From Sphingomonas jatrophae (GTDB taxonomy: Bacteria; Pseudomonadota; Alphaproteobacteria; Sphingomonadales; Sphingomonadaceae): a stretch of 64,000 nucleotides of DNA. The DNA lies in the NCBI RefSeq assembly GCF_900113315.1, contig NZ_FOZG01000001.1, positions 1,240,001-1,304,000 on the forward strand, in the 5' to 3' direction. This document shows positions 43,050-55,124 of the stretch, in pieces. Positions within the stretch are counted from its first letter, which is position 1, and the number at the start of each line of letters is the position of its first letter. A program made the position numbers and the translations under genes. The notes beneath the pieces were generated by a model. That model did no database searches. It had not been told where the DNA came from and worked only from the letters and a program-made list of their open reading frames with translations.

Positions 43050-45112
43050 TTCGCCTGCTCCACCAGCTCGCGCGCCAGCTTGCAGACATTGTCGACGGTG
43101 AAGCCGTATTTCTCCTGCAGCTTGGCGATCGGGGCGGAGGCGCCGAAGGTGGACATGGCGATCGTCCGGCCGGAGCGGCCGACATAGCGATCCCAGCCGA
43201 TCGCCCCGCCCTGCTCCACCGCCAGCCGCGCATCCACCTCGGGCGGCAGCACGCTGTCGCGGTAAGCCTGATCCTGCTTCTCGAACAGATACCAGCTGGG
43301 CAGCGACACGACGCGCGACTTCACCCCCTCCGCCACCAGCTTCTCATGCGCCGCGGCGACGAGCGGCAGTTCGGAGCCGGTGCCGATCAGGATGACCTCG
43401 GGCGCGCCGTCCGAATCCGCGAGGATGTAGCCACCTTTTTCGACCCCATCAGCGGAGGCGTAGCGGCCGCGGTCGAGCGTCGGGATGGCCTGGCGCGAGA
43501 AGATCAGGGCGGTCGGCTCGTGCGTGTGGCTGAGCGCCACCTTCCACGCGGCCGCCACCTCGTTCGCATCGCCCGGCCGGATCGTGTCGAGCCCCGGAAT
43601 GGCGCGGAGCGCCGCCAGCTGCTCGATCGGCTGGTGCGTCGGCCCGTCCTCGCCCACGCCGATGCTGTCGTGCGTGAAGATGAAGATGACGGGCAGCTCC
43701 ATGATCGCGGCAAGCCGGATGGGCGGCCGCATATAATCGGAGAAGACCATGAACGTGCCGGTGTAGGGGCGCAGATAGGTCAGCGCTATGCCGTTGGCGA
43801 TCGCGCCCATGGCATGTTCGCGCACGCCGAAATGCATGTTGCGCCCGCCCGGGCTCGCCGCCTCGAGCGAGGGTGCGTCCTTGATCTCCGTCTTGGTCGA
43901 GGGCGACAGATCCGCCGCGCCGCCGATCAGCCACGGCGCATGCGCGGCGATGGCGTTGAGCACCTTGCCGCCCGCCTCGCGGCTGGCGATGCCCTTTTCG
44001 TCCGCCTCGAACGTGGGCAGCGCATCTTCCCAGCCGCCCGGCAGGCGGCCGCGGCGCAGCTCATCGAGCGAGCGGGCGAGATCCGGATAGGCCTCGCGAT
44101 AGCGGGCGAACGTCGCCTCCCACGCCTCGCGCAGCGGCCGGCCGCGGCCCGCGACCGCGTTCGTCACCTCTGCCTTGGCCTCTTCGGGCACGAGGAACTG
44201 CGCGTCTTCCGGCCAGCCATAGCTGCGCTTGGCGCCGCGTATCTCCTCTTCGCCGGGCGCGTCGCTATGCGCCTTGTGCGTGCCGGCGCGCGTCGGAAAG
44301 CCGATGCCGATGATCGAGCGGACGACGATCAGCGTCGGCCGATCGTCCGTCGCGCGGAACTGCTCGAGCGCCTGCGCGAAGGCTTCGGTGTCCTCGGCAT
44401 CGGGCAGCACGATCGTGTTCCAGCCATAGGCCTCGAACCGTTTCGCCACATCCTCGTCGAAGGCGAGATCGGTGCCGCCCTCGATTGTGATGCTGTTGCT
44501 GTCGAACACCCAGCACAGGTTGGCGAGCTTGAGGTGCCCCGCCATCGACGCCGCCTCGCTGGCGACACCCTCCATCAGGTCACCATCCGAGCAGATGACG
44601 TAGACGTCATTGTCGAACAGGGTGAAGCCGTCGCGGTTGAACGTCTCGCCCAGCCAGCGCGCGGCGATCGCCATGCCGACCGAATTGCCGCAGCCCTGGC
44701 CGAGCGGGCCGGTCGTCGTCTCCACGCCCGTCGTCATGCGATATTCGGGATGACCCGGCGTCTTGGAATCCATCTGCCGGAACTGCTTGATATCGTCGAG
44801 GCTGACCGCGGGCTTGCCCGTCGGCTGCCCATCGGCATCGATCTCCTGCACGTCGGCCAGGTGCAGCAGCGCATAGAGCAGCATCGACGCATGGCCGCAC
44901 GACAGCACGAAGCGGTCGCGATTGGGCCAGTCGGGCGCGTAGGGATCGTAGCGCAGGAAGCGCGTCCAGAGCGTGTGCGCGATGGGCGCGAGCGCCATGG
45001 GCGTGCCGGGATGGCCGGAATTGGCCTTCTGCACCGCATCCATGGCGAGGGTACGGATTGTATCGATGGCGATGCGCTCGGGCGAGCGCGCGGCGGCGGG
45101 CTGATCGGTCAC
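43046..45112 (-). CDS. tkt: Transketolase
   Basis: A 688-aa thiamine diphosphate enzyme of the non-oxidative pentose phosphate pathway. The N-terminal part has ANSGHPGTPMALAPIAHTLW near residue 28 and GPLGQGCGNSVGMAIA near residue 115. The cofactor motif is CSDGDLMEGVASEAA near residue 155, and the pyrimidine domain has FIFTHDSIGVGEDGPTHQP near residue 470. The start is GTG 45112 (VTDQPAAARSP), with GGAAGA seven bases upstream. The stop overlaps the start of tal/pgi. The gap to rpiA upstream is 80 bases. Confidence 0.97.
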   Translation of the reverse strand: MTDQPAAARSPERIAIDTIRTLAMDAVQKANSGHPGTPMALAPIAHTLWTRFLRYDPYAPDWPNRDRFVLSCGHASMLLYALLHLADVQEIDADGQPTGKPAVSLDDIKQFRQMDSKTPGHPEYRMTTGVETTTGPLGQGCGNSVGMAIAARWLGETFNRDGFTLFDNDVYVICSDGDLMEGVASEAASMAGHLKLANLCWVFDSNSITIEGGTDLAFDEDVAKRFEAYGWNTIVLPDAEDTEAFAQALEQFRATDDRPTLIVVRSIIGIGFPTRAGTHKAHSDAPGEEEIRGAKRSYGWPEDAQFLVPEEAKAEVTNAVAGRGRPLREAWEATFARYREAYPDLARSLDELRRGRLPGGWEDALPTFEADEKGIASREAGGKVLNAIAAHAPWLIGGAADLSPSTKTEIKDAPSLEAASPGGRNMHFGVREHAMGAIANGIALTYLRPYTGTFMVFSDYMRPPIRLAAIMELPVIFIFTHDSIGVGEDGPTHQPIEQLAALRAIPGLDTIRPGDANEVAAAWKVALSHTHEPTALIFSRQAIPTLDRGRYASADGVEKGGYILADSDGAPEVILIGTGSELPLVAAAHEKLVAEGVKSRVVSLPSWYLFEKQDQAYRDSVLPPEVDARLAVEQGGAIGWDRYVGRSGRTIAMSTFGASAPIAKLQEKYGFTVDNVCKLARELVEQAK

Positions 45113-45192
45113 GCTGGGTCTTCCACAGCAACAGGGCAGCAACGCAAACGCGGGCGGACGCGTAAGGATGCTGCGCTGCGACGGACGGCCCG

Positions 45193-45918
45193 TCAGGCGC
45201 GCCGGTTGCGCTGGATCAAGCCGTCGGGCGTGCCGAGGTAGAGTGCATCCACCTCGGTGACGAACAGGCCGTGGCCGAGCACGCCGGGGATCGCGGCCAG
45301 CTCCGCTGCCAGCGCGGCCGGGTCGGCGATCGCGCCGAAGTGGCAATCGAGGATGGGATTGCCCTGATCCGTCCGCACCGGAGCGCCGGAAGACACACGC
45401 AGCACCGCCTCGCCGCCCAACCGCATGACGGACGCGGTGATGAAGGCGCGAGCGGGTGCGAGCAGCTCGACCGGCACCGGTCGCGCGCCGAGTGCCTCTA
45501 CCGCTTTCGAGGCGTCCGCAATCGCGATCATGCGCGTGGCGGCCGTCGCCACCAGCTTCTCGCGCAGCATGGCGCCGCCCGCGCCCTTGATCGCGCGGAA
45601 CCGGGGATCGATCTCGTCCACGCCGTCGATGGCGAGATCGAGCGCGCTGACCTCTGCCATGTCGCGCACAGGAATGCCCCCGGTCCGCGCGGCGACCGCC
45701 GTCCGGTCCGACGTGACGACCGTGGTGACGCTCAAGCCCTCCGCCACGCGCGCCGCCAGCGCGGCGATGGCATAAGCCGCGGTCGATCCGGTGCCGAGAC
45801 CGACGAGCATGCCGGGCTGCACCTCAGCCACCGCGGCCTCCGCCGCGATGCTTTTCTGTCGCTCGGTCTCCGCCGCGGTCAGGCGGCGCTTCCCTTGATC
45901 AGCGCCATGCGCAGGCAC
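45193..45918 (-). CDS. rpiA: Ribose-5-phosphate isomerase A
   Basis: About 241 aa from ATG 45918. Family motifs are MLVGLGTGSTAAYAIAAL near residue 37, DLAIDGVDEID near residue 93 with the catalytic acid, and AIKGAGGAMLREK near residue 108. The C-terminal PILDCHFG is also typical. The ATG lies 40 bases inside the MaoC gene. The conserved protein begins only near 45890, so the true start could be a later weak codon; no better ribosome site is visible. The overlap implies co-transcription with the leucine operon. Confidence 0.94.
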   Translation of the reverse strand: MPAHGADQGKRRLTAAETERQKSIAAEAAVAEVQPGMLVGLGTGSTAAYAIAALAARVAEGLSVTTVVTSDRTAVAARTGGIPVRDMAEVSALDLAIDGVDEIDPRFRAIKGAGGAMLREKLVATAATRMIAIADASKAVEALGARPVPVELLAPARAFITASVMRLGGEAVLRVSSGAPVRTDQGNPILDCHFGAIADPAALAAELAAIPGVLGHGLFVTEVDALYLGTPDGLIQRNRRA

Positions 45919-46330
45919 TGGCAGACGACCTCGTCCCGCTGGTTGAGCAGGCGGTGGGTGAAGGTGACGATGCCGGCACCCGGGCGCGACCTGCTCGGCT
46001 TCAGCTCGGTCACCTCGGTCTCGGCGCGGAGCGTGTCGCCGATGAAGACGGGCTTCGGCATGACCAGCTTGTCATAGCCGAGATTGGCGACGAGCGTGCC
46101 CAGCGTCGTATCGCCGACAGACAGGCCGACCATCAGCGCGAAGGTGAAGGTGCCGTTGACGAGGATCTGGCCGAACTCGCTCGCCTTCGCCGCCTCCGCA
46201 TCGAGGTGCAGCGGCTGCGGATTGTGCGTCATGGTGGAGAAGAGGAGATTGTCCGTCTCCGTCACCGTGCGGCGGATCTCGTGGACCAGCCGATCACCGA
46301 CGGTCCACTGATCGTAGAAGCGCCCCGCCA

Positions 46331-46331
<1 letters not shown>
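45879..46331 (-). CDS. MaoC family dehydratase
   Basis: A 150-aa hot-dog-fold protein. The hydratase motif is SFTMTHNPQPLHLDAEAA-like (FSTMTHNPQPLHLD) near residue 32, with the Asn/His pair seen in R-hydratases. The start is ATG 46331, overlapping the carboxylase alpha stop as TGATG. The position inside the leucine operon, where an enoyl-CoA hydratase (liuC) is expected, suggests it hydrates 3-methylglutaconyl-CoA; that is an inference. Its C terminus (PSRSRPGAGIVTFTHRLLNQ) resembles the frame-restored end of the 17.3-kb fusion gene. Confidence 0.88.
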
Positions 46332-48168
<1,837 letters not shown>

Positions 48169-48172
<4 letters not shown>

Positions 48173-48282
48173 CGCGCGGTATCCTTATACCCGAAGGTCA
48201 CGAAAGTCGCACCAACGACGCGGTTTTCTACGTGCTCCCGGCCAACTGCTCCGGCGCTCATGTAACCGATATGGTTCACCAT
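48169..48282 (-). CDS. Small ORF (37 aa) between the carboxylase subunit genes
   Basis: ATG 48282 is preceded by TGAGG six bases upstream, directly after the beta-subunit stop. The frame ends in an ATGA overlap with the alpha-subunit start. The product begins MVNHIGYMSAGAVGREHVE and has no membrane segment or known family. It could be a real peptide or just a leader that carries ribosomes across the 118-base gap to the alpha-subunit gene. Coupled start and stop signals support translation; no homology is known to me. Confidence 0.4.
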
Positions 48283-48290
48283 GACAAGCC

Positions 48291-49892
48291 TCACATCCGG
48301 AAGATGCCGAAGCGCGGCGCCTCGGGCATGGGGGCGTTCAGCGTGGCGGCGAGCGCGACACCCAGCGCGTCGCGCGTCTGGACGGGATCGACGATGCCGT
48401 CGTCCCACAGCCGCGCGGTGGCGTAATAGGGGTTGCCCTCATCCTCATATTTCTGGCGGATCGGCGCCTTGAAAGCTTCAGCCTGATCGGGCGTCCAGCT
48501 CTTCGCGTCGCGGTGCACCGTCGCCAGCACGGCGGCGGCCTGCTCGCCCCCCATCACGCTGATCCGCGCATTCGGCCAGGTGAACAGGAAGCGCGGCTGA
48601 TAGGCGCGGCCGCACATGCCGTAATTGCCGGCACCGAAGCTGCCGCCGATCAGCACGGTGATCTTCGGCACCTGCGCCGTCGCCACCGCCGTCACCAGCT
48701 TGGCGCCGTTCTTCGCAATGCCTTCCGCCTCATATTTGCCGCCGACCATGAAGCCGGAGATGTTCTGGAGGAACAGCAAGGGGATACGGCGCTGGCACGC
48801 CAGCTCGATGAAGTGCGCGCCCTTCAGCGCGCTCTCGCTGAACAGCACGCCGTTATTGGCGAGGATCGCGACCGGCATGCCCCAGATGTGCGCGAAGCCG
48901 CAGACGAGCGTGGTGCCGTAGAGCGCCTTGAACTCGTGAAACTCGGACCCGTCGACCAGCCGCGCGATCACCTCGCGCACGTCATAGGGCGCGCGCACGT
49001 CCTGCGGCACGATGCCGTACAGCTCCTCCGCCGCGAACTTCGGCGGCACGGGATCGCGCAGGTTGAGATCCGGCTTGAGATCGGGCTGGAGCGTCGAGAC
49101 GATGTCGCGGACGATGGTCAGCGCATGCTCGTCATTCTCGGCGACATGATCGACCACGCCCGAGCGGCGCCCGTGCAGATCGCCGCCGCCCAGATCCTCG
49201 GCCGAGATCACCTCGCCCGTCGCCGCCTGCACCAGCGGCGGGCCGGCGAGGAAGATCGTGCCCTGATTGCGCACGATCACCGTCTCATCCGACATGGCGG
49301 GCACATAGGCGCCGCCCGCGGTGCAGCTGCCCATGACGCAGGCGATCTGCGGGATGCCGCGCGCGGACATGTTCGCCTGATTGTAGAAGATGCGGCCGAA
49401 ATGCTCCTTGTCGGGGAACACCTCCGCCTGATTGGGCAGATTCGCGCCGCCGCTGTCGACGAGGTAGATGCAGGGCAGCCGGTTCTCGAGCGCGATCTCC
49501 TGCGCGCGAAGATGCTTCTTGACGGTCATCGGGTAGTAGGTGCCGCCCTTCACCGTCGCGTCGTTGCAGGCGATCATCACCTGCCGGCCGGAGACGCGGC
49601 CGATGCCGGCGATGATGCCGGCGCCCGGCACCTCGTCGCCATAGAGTCCGTTCGCCGCCAACTGGCCGACCTCGAGGAACGGACTGCCGGGGTCGAGCAG
49701 CCGCTCCACCCGCTCGCGCGGCAGCAGCTTGCCGCGGGCGACATGCTTCGCGCGCGACGCCTCGTTTCCGCCGGTCGCCGCCTCCGCCACTTTCGCGCGC
49801 AGCGCCTCGGCGAGCGCGCGGTTGTGCGCGGCATTGGCCTGGAACCCTGCGTCGGACGGCGACAGCTTCGTATCGAGGACGGGCGCGCTCAC
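48291..49892 (-). CDS. mccB: Methylcrotonyl-CoA carboxylase carboxyltransferase beta subunit
   Basis: A 533-aa carboxyltransferase of the crotonase-like fold. It transfers CO2 from carboxybiotin to 3-methylcrotonyl-CoA. Markers are [20 protein letters not shown] near residue 145, [19 protein letters not shown] near residue 185, [12 protein letters not shown] near residue 225 and [20 protein letters not shown] near residue 415. The start is GTG 49892, overlapping the isovaleryl-CoA dehydrogenase stop as GTGA. Length matches MCC beta (about 535 aa). Confidence 0.94.
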   Translation of the reverse strand: MSAPVLDTKLSPSDAGFQANAAHNRALAEALRAKVAEAATGGNEASRAKHVARGKLLPRERVERLLDPGSPFLEVGQLAANGLYGDEVPGAGIIAGIGRVSGRQVMIACNDATVKGGTYYPMTVKKHLRAQEIALENRLPCIYLVDSGGANLPNQAEVFPDKEHFGRIFYNQANMSARGIPQIACVMGSCTAGGAYVPAMSDETVIVRNQGTIFLAGPPLVQAATGEVISAEDLGGGDLHGRRSGVVDHVAENDEHALTIVRDIVSTLQPDLKPDLNLRDPVPPKFAAEELYGIVPQDVRAPYDVREVIARLVDGSEFHEFKALYGTTLVCGFAHIWGMPVAILANNGVLFSESALKGAHFIELACQRRIPLLFLQNISGFMVGGKYEAEGIAKNGAKLVTAVATAQVPKITVLIGGSFGAGNYGMCGRAYQPRFLFTWPNARISVMGGEQAAAVLATVHRDAKSWTPDQAEAFKAPIRQKYEDEGNPYYATARLWDDGIVDPVQTRDALGVALAATLNAPMPEAPRFGIFRM

Positions 49893-51052
49893 TGCGCCAC
49901 CCGTTCCGGCGCGCCGATCAGCTCGCGGCCGATCAGCATGCGGCGGATCTCGTTCGTGCCCGCGCCGATGTCGAGCAGCTTGGCGTCGCGCATGTAGCGC
50001 TCGACCGGCCAGTCCCGGGTGTAGCCCGCGCCGCCGAGCGCCTGCACCGCCTCCAGCGCCGTCTTCATCGCATTTTCCGAGGCGAGCAGGATCGCGCCTG
50101 CCGCGTCGAACCGCGTCGTCTTGCCCGCATCGCAGGCGCGGGCGACGGCATAGACATAGGCCCGCGCGCTGTTCAGCGCGACATACATGTCCGCCACCTT
50201 CGCCTGCATCAGCTGGAAGCTGCCGATCGGCTTGCCGAATTGCTTGCGCTCGCGAACATAGGGCAGGACCACGTCGAGGCACGCCTGCATGATGCCGAGC
50301 TGGATGCCCGAGAGCACCGTCCGCTCATAATCGAGGCCGCTCATCAGCACGCCCGCGCCGCCGTTCAGCGGGCCCATGACGTTCTCCTCCGGCACCTCGC
50401 AGTCGTCGAACACCAGCTCGGCCGTCGGCGATCCGCGCATGCCCATCTTGTCGATCTTCTGGCCGATGGAGAAGCCCTTGAACTCCTTCTCGATCAGGAA
50501 GGTGGTGATCCCCTTCGATCCCTCGCCCGTCTTGGCATAGACGACCAAAGTGTCGGCATAAGGCGCGTTGGTGATCCAGAACTTCGTGCCGTTCAGCACG
50601 TAGCGGTCGCCCTTCTTCTCCGCCTTGAGCTTCATCGACACGACATCGGAGCCGGCCCCCGCCTCGGACATGGCGAGGCTGCCGACATGCTCGCCCGAGA
50701 TCAGCTTCGGCAGATATTTCGCGCGCTGTTCGGCATTGCCCCAGCGGGCGATCTGGTTGACGCAGAGGTTGGAGTGGGCGCCGTAGCTGAGGCCGATCGA
50801 GGCGGAGGCGCGCGCCACTTCCTCCTGCGCGACGACATGTTCGAGATAACCGAGACCCAGGCCCCCATCCGCCTCCGGCACGGTGATGCCGTGCAGGCCG
50901 AGCGCCCCCATTTCCGGCCACAGATCGCGCGGAAACCAGTCCTTGGCGTCGATCTCCGCCGCCAGCGGGGCGATGCGGTCGGTCGAGAAGCGGTGCGCGC
51001 TCTCGCGGATCATGTCGGCATTCTCGCCGAGCGCGAAATCGAAGTCGGTCAT
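49889..51052 (-). CDS. ivd: Isovaleryl-CoA dehydrogenase
   Basis: A 387-aa FAD-dependent acyl-CoA dehydrogenase that makes 3-methylcrotonyl-CoA. Typical blocks are [20 protein letters not shown] near residue 130, [18 protein letters not shown] near residue 160 and [20 protein letters not shown] near residue 355. The catalytic glutamate of isovaleryl-CoA dehydrogenases sits in the [10 protein letters not shown] region near residue 250. The start is ATG 51052 behind AGGAGAG. It is the first gene of the operon and diverges from a LysR gene. Confidence 0.93.
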   Translation of the reverse strand: MTDFDFALGENADMIRESAHRFSTDRIAPLAAEIDAKDWFPRDLWPEMGALGLHGITVPEADGGLGLGYLEHVVAQEEVARASASIGLSYGAHSNLCVNQIARWGNAEQRAKYLPKLISGEHVGSLAMSEAGAGSDVVSMKLKAEKKGDRYVLNGTKFWITNAPYADTLVVYAKTGEGSKGITTFLIEKEFKGFSIGQKIDKMGMRGSPTAELVFDDCEVPEENVMGPLNGGAGVLMSGLDYERTVLSGIQLGIMQACLDVVLPYVRERKQFGKPIGSFQLMQAKVADMYVALNSARAYVYAVARACDAGKTTRFDAAGAILLASENAMKTALEAVQALGGAGYTRDWPVERYMRDAKLLDIGAGTNEIRRMLIGRELIGAPERVAQ

Positions 51053-51153
51053 GGGTGGCTCTCTCCTGCGACGACCGGGCGTAGCGCATCGCGGAGCTTC
51101 GCCAAAATTGAACTTTCCATAACAAGTCCATTGACGATATCTATGCATCCGCG
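51053..51153. promoter_or_regulatory. Divergent promoter region between the leucine operon and a LysR gene
   Basis: A 101-base gap, markedly AT-rich in its right half (51100-51145), that must hold both promoters. GATATC and ATGCAT palindromes lie close together near 51134-51148, where a LysR dimer could bind. No box is certain. Confidence 0.4.
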
Positions 51154-52053
51154 ATGCTCGATCGATATCTGCTCCGCTACGCCATCGCGGTGGTCGACCA
51201 GGGCAATTTCTCGCGCGCGGCGGCCGCCTGCAACGTGTCGCAGCCGACGCTGTCCGTCGGCATCGCCAAGCTGGAGCGCGAGCTTGGCCAGCAGTTGTTC
51301 GTCCGCTCCAACCAGCGCGTCGAGCTGACCGATGCCGGCGCACGCTTCCTGCCGCATGCCCGCCGGATCGAGGCGGAGTTCAACGTCGCGCTCCAGGCGA
51401 TGGGCCGCGCCACCGACCTGCCGCCGCTCCGCCTCGGCGTGCTGGGCAGCCTGCCCGCTGCCATCGTCGCGCAGGCGGTAGCTGGGACGCGCCCGGGCGA
51501 GCAGCACCGCTTCGAACTGCTGTTCGGCAATGAGCGCGAGCTGGCCGGGCATCTCGCCAAGGGCCGCATCGATCTGGCGCTCACCCTCGTCGGCCGCGGC
51601 GCCGAGCGGTTCGCGGAGCGCGCGGTGATGAGCGAGGGCTATTCACTCGCGCTCGCCGCCGATCATCCGCTGGCCGACGCGGGCGAGATCGCGCCGGAGC
51701 GGCTGGCGAACGAGGCCATGATCGTGCGCCGCCACTGCGAGGCCCTGTCGGAGACCAGCCGCTATTTCACCGAGCGCGGCGTGCGCCCGCACTTCGCGCT
51801 CCGATCGACCAATGACGAGCGTGTGCTGGACATGGTGGCCGCGGGGCTCGGCCTCACCGTCATGCCCGATTGCTATGCCCATGCGGACGTCCGCCGGCCG
51901 CGGCTGACCGGTTTCGACGCGCGCCGCACCATCGGCTGGGCGGCGGCGCATCACGGCGAGCATCTGCTGGCCGCGCCGCTCCCGCTGATGACCGCCGTCG
52001 AGCAGGGCCTGACCGTGCAACACGCCCCTGCCGCGGACGTTGCCGCGCCATGA
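51154..52053 (+). CDS. LysR family transcriptional regulator
   Basis: A 299-aa regulator. The N-terminal helix-turn-helix is YLLRYAIAVVDQGNFSRAAAAC and VSQPTLSVGIAKLERELGQQ in the first 50 residues. It is followed by a two-lobe effector domain. The divergent position next to isovaleryl-CoA dehydrogenase suggests control of leucine degradation, though most proteobacterial liu operons use a MerR regulator (LiuR) or TetR (LiuQ). The stop overlaps the start of the next hydrolase gene as ATGA, so it may instead serve that gene. Confidence 0.88.
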   Translation: MLDRYLLRYAIAVVDQGNFSRAAAACNVSQPTLSVGIAKLERELGQQLFVRSNQRVELTDAGARFLPHARRIEAEFNVALQAMGRATDLPPLRLGVLGSLPAAIVAQAVAGTRPGEQHRFELLFGNERELAGHLAKGRIDLALTLVGRGAERFAERAVMSEGYSLALAADHPLADAGEIAPERLANEAMIVRRHCEALSETSRYFTERGVRPHFALRSTNDERVLDMVAAGLGLTVMPDCYAHADVRRPRLTGFDARRTIGWAAAHHGEHLLAAPLPLMTAVEQGLTVQHAPAADVAAP

Positions 52054-52958
52054 GCGCACGATCTTCCGACGACGACCTGCTCCAGCCCGGCTGGCGGTCT
52101 TCACGCCGCAAGGTGGGCGCGGTGACGCTGCATGTGGTGGAGGCGGGCAAGGCCGGCGCGCCGCTCGTCATCCTGCTGCACGGCTTTCCCGAGTTCTGGT
52201 GGGCATGGCGCCACCAGATCGGCCCGCTCGCCGCCGCGGGCTTCCACGTCGTCGTGCCCGATCTGCGCGGCTACAATCTGAGCGACGTGCCGGATGGCAT
52301 AGACGATTACCGGCTCGACACGCTGGCGGCCGACGTGGTCGCGCTGGCGGACACGTTCGGCGCGGAGCGGTTCCACCTCGTCGGGCATGACTGGGGCGCG
52401 GTGATCGGCTGGTGGGTCGCCGCCCTTCATGCCACGCGGCTAGACCAAGTCGTGCTGATGGACGGGCCGCATCCGGACGTCTGGGGCGCACAGATGCTGA
52501 AGCATCCGAGCCAGGCGCTGCGCAGCACCTATGCCGCCTTCTTCCAGCTGCCCTGGCTGCCCGAGGCGACGCTCGGCAGCTTCGACCATGCGGGCCTGCG
52601 CACCATGCTCCAGGGCAGCGGCAAGGCGGACACGTTCGAGCCGGGTGCGCTGAATCGCTATGTCGCGGCGTGGCGCAATGCCGGGTCGCTCACCGGCATG
52701 CTCAATTACTACCGCGCGCTGCGCCGGCGGGAGCGGCCGGCAGCGCCCGCCCGGATCACGCCGCCGACGCTGATCCTGTGGGCGGAGGAGGACCGCTTCC
52801 TCGAGCGCCACATCGCCGAGGCGAGCCTCGCCCAGTGCGACGACGCGCGGCTGGAGATGATCGCGGACGCGACCCACTGGCTGCATCTGGAGCAGCCGGC
52901 GCGGATCAACGCCCGCATCATCGCCTGGCTGAGCGAGGCGCCCGCTCAGAAGCGGTAG
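52050..52958 (+). CDS. Alpha/beta hydrolase, epoxide hydrolase or dehalogenase type
   Basis: A 302-aa alpha/beta hydrolase. The oxyanion motif is LLHGFPEFWWAWRHQI near residue 42. The nucleophile elbow is VGHDWGAVIGWW near residue 112 and carries aspartate. The acid is in WAEEDRFL and the histidine is in ATHWLHLEQP near residue 278. An aspartate nucleophile with the HGFPEFW motif is characteristic of epoxide hydrolases and haloalkane or fluoroacetate dehalogenases. It is translationally coupled to the LysR gene. Its 3' end overlaps the convergent TonB receptor gene by 13 bases. Confidence 0.88.
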   Translation: MSARSSDDDLLQPGWRSSRRKVGAVTLHVVEAGKAGAPLVILLHGFPEFWWAWRHQIGPLAAAGFHVVVPDLRGYNLSDVPDGIDDYRLDTLAADVVALADTFGAERFHLVGHDWGAVIGWWVAALHATRLDQVVLMDGPHPDVWGAQMLKHPSQALRSTYAAFFQLPWLPEATLGSFDHAGLRTMLQGSGKADTFEPGALNRYVAAWRNAGSLTGMLNYYRALRRRERPAAPARITPPTLILWAEEDRFLERHIAEASLAQCDDARLEMIADATHWLHLEQPARINARIIAWLSEAPAQKR

Positions 52959-55009
52959 GAGATTGTGCCCATCACGTTGCGCGGTGCGCCCATGAAGCAG
53001 TCGCCCCGCGACAGACACGAGGCGTAGAACTTGTCGCCGAGCAGGTTGGTGGCGTTGACGGCGAAGCGCCACTGGCGCCACGTCACCTCCGCCAGCGCAT
53101 CGACCAAGGTGTTGTCCCCCGTCACCAGCGTCCAGGCCGGGCCGATCGAGGTCCGCTTGCCGGTATAGCGCACGCCCGCACCGCCGCGGATCGACACGTC
53201 CTCGCTCAGCTGCACCGTCTTGGTCGACCAGATGGAGGCATTGTGCTTCGGCAGATAGTCGAAGAACTGCGTGTCGCGCGGGGTCAGCTTGTTGTAGCCG
53301 TAATTGACCAGCAGCTCGAAATTGCCCGGCAGCGTGCGGCTCGCCTCCAGCTCGATGCCCTTGGTGGTCAGCACACCCGCCTGCGTCACGATCGATCCCG
53401 GCCCGAACAGCGGCCGTCCATTCTCCTTGATGTGGAAGCCCGTGACGGTGACGAGGGTGCGCGCATCCGGCTGCCACTTCACGCCCGCCTCATACTGGCG
53501 ACCGGTCTGCGGCTTCAGCGCGCCGTTCCCGGTGCCGGCGATCGGCAGGAAGCTTTCGGTATAGCTGAAGAAGGGCGACAGGCCCGCGCCGATCTCGCCG
53601 ATGATGCCCGCGCGGAAGGTGGTGGCCTTGTCGACCGTGTTGACGCGCAGGCTGCGATCCGCCGTCACGCTGTCGCTGCGCACCCGATCACGGCGCACGC
53701 CGAGCACGACGGAGACGCGATCGAAGAAGCGGATCTGATCCTGCACGTAGATGCCGAGCTGCTTCTGCGTGTCGCGGCTGAAGTCCGCCGAAACGCTCGG
53801 CAGCACCAGGGCGTCATAGTCGATGTCGTACAGGTCGATCTGTTCGACGCCGAAGTTGCTGCTCTTGCGCACCTTGTTCCAGCTGTAATCGATGCCGGCG
53901 AGCAGGACGTGCGAGATGTTCGCACCGGTGTCGAACTTGAACTGCACATTGTTGTCGGTCGAGAAGACGTTGAGCCGCGCGAGGCTGGCTTCGCTGTAGA
54001 GCCGGATCTGGCGGCGCGCGGCATCCAGATAGGGGTTGGTCGGGTTGGTGTAGCTGTCGGTGTAGTGGGTGAAATAGGTGAGGTCGCTGTCGATGTAGCG
54101 GGCCTTCAGGTTCACCGAGACAGTCTCGCCGAACCGCTGCGAGATGCTGCCGCCGCCCTGCAGCAGGCGCCCGTCATACCGGTCCCACCCCGGCTTGCCG
54201 ACGAACAGGTAACGGTCGAGCCGCGGGTTCGTCCCGTTCGGCAGGTTGGTGCCGACGACCGGCAGGAATTGCGACGTCGAGCCGGTATCGTCCTCCTGAT
54301 AGAGGCCGAGCAGCGTGATGTCGGTATCCGGCGTCGGCCGCCAGCGGACGGACGGCGCGAACATCACGCGATCGTCGGGCACGTGATCGACATAGGTGTC
54401 CGCATCGCGCGCACGGCCGACGGCGCGGATCGCGAAAGTGTCGTCCACCGCCAGATTGACGTCGCCGAGCAGCTCCTTGCGATCATAGCTGCCATAGACG
54501 GCGCTCAGCTCGCCGCCCGTCTCGAACTGCGGCGTCTTGGAGACGAGATTGACGAGGCCGCCGATCGAACCCTGCCCGAACAGCACCGAGGCCGGCCCGC
54601 GCACGATCTCCACGCGCGAGAAGTTGTAGGGGTCCGCCGCGGCGGACGCGTAGAAGCTGAAGATGTCGCGCATGCCGTCGCGGAATTGCAGCGCGTCGAT
54701 GCCGCGGATGACGAAGCTGTCGACACGCGTGTCGCGGCCATAGGCGTTGGCGGTGACGCCCGCGGCATAACGCACCGTATCGCTGATCGAGATCGCGCCC
54801 TGCGACAGGAAAGTCGCGTCGCTGATGACGGTGATCGGCTGCGGCGTCTGGATCAGGGGCGTGTCGGTCTTGGTGCCGGCGAACGAGTCGGTCCGATTGG
54901 CGGTGACGACGATGGTCTCGTCGGCGGGCGCAGGCGCTTCGGCCTCGGCGGCGAAGGCAGCGTTCGGCGCAATCAGCATCGCCGCGCCGGCCAGCGTCAT
55001 CAGTTTCAC
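52946..55009 (-). CDS. TonB-dependent siderophore receptor
   Basis: A 687-aa outer-membrane receptor. The start GTG 55009 has AAGGGG upstream and is followed by a signal peptide (LMTLAGAAMLIAPNAAFAA). The TonB box-like ETIVVTANR near residue 32 precedes a plug domain (PQPITVISDATFLSQGAI; VEIVRGPASVLFGQGSIGGL). A beta-barrel ends in ISYRF, as required for outer-membrane insertion. Family features fit ferrisiderophore receptors such as FhuE or FoxA. A Fur-like site lies upstream, and the divergent PepSY cluster fits reductive iron release. Confidence 0.93.
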   Translation of the reverse strand: MKLMTLAGAAMLIAPNAAFAAEAEAPAPADETIVVTANRTDSFAGTKTDTPLIQTPQPITVISDATFLSQGAISISDTVRYAAGVTANAYGRDTRVDSFVIRGIDALQFRDGMRDIFSFYASAAADPYNFSRVEIVRGPASVLFGQGSIGGLVNLVSKTPQFETGGELSAVYGSYDRKELLGDVNLAVDDTFAIRAVGRARDADTYVDHVPDDRVMFAPSVRWRPTPDTDITLLGLYQEDDTGSTSQFLPVVGTNLPNGTNPRLDRYLFVGKPGWDRYDGRLLQGGGSISQRFGETVSVNLKARYIDSDLTYFTHYTDSYTNPTNPYLDAARRQIRLYSEASLARLNVFSTDNNVQFKFDTGANISHVLLAGIDYSWNKVRKSSNFGVEQIDLYDIDYDALVLPSVSADFSRDTQKQLGIYVQDQIRFFDRVSVVLGVRRDRVRSDSVTADRSLRVNTVDKATTFRAGIIGEIGAGLSPFFSYTESFLPIAGTGNGALKPQTGRQYEAGVKWQPDARTLVTVTGFHIKENGRPLFGPGSIVTQAGVLTTKGIELEASRTLPGNFELLVNYGYNKLTPRDTQFFDYLPKHNASIWSTKTVQLSEDVSIRGGAGVRYTGKRTSIGPAWTLVTGDNTLVDALAEVTWRQWRFAVNATNLLGDKFYASCLSRGDCFMGAPRNVMGTISYRF

Positions 55010-55053
55010 TCGGATGCCCCTTGATCTGGAATAACCGCGGCGCGCTATAAACA

Positions 55054-55073
55054 GTTGCGAACGACTCTCAATA
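55054..55073. promoter_or_regulatory. Fur-like box
   Basis: GTTGCGAACGACTCTCAATA resembles the GCAAATGATTCTCAATA form of the Fur site. It lies in the gap between the receptor gene and the divergent membrane genes, suitable for repressing both when iron is plentiful. Confidence 0.6.
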
Positions 55074-55124
55074 GCGTTTATTGCGAGCGCTCAACGACGG
55101 GTTCCCGGTTTGGCGGAGCGGTGG

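Noticed and set aside
40509-43187. An 892-codon open frame on the plus strand opposite tal/pgi and other long frames such as 30947-32878 (+) and 1000-2871 (+)
   Set aside because: They are antisense to genes with clear motifs and have arginine-, histidine- and leucine-rich sequences typical of the reverse complement of high-GC coding DNA. No ribosome sites or domains.
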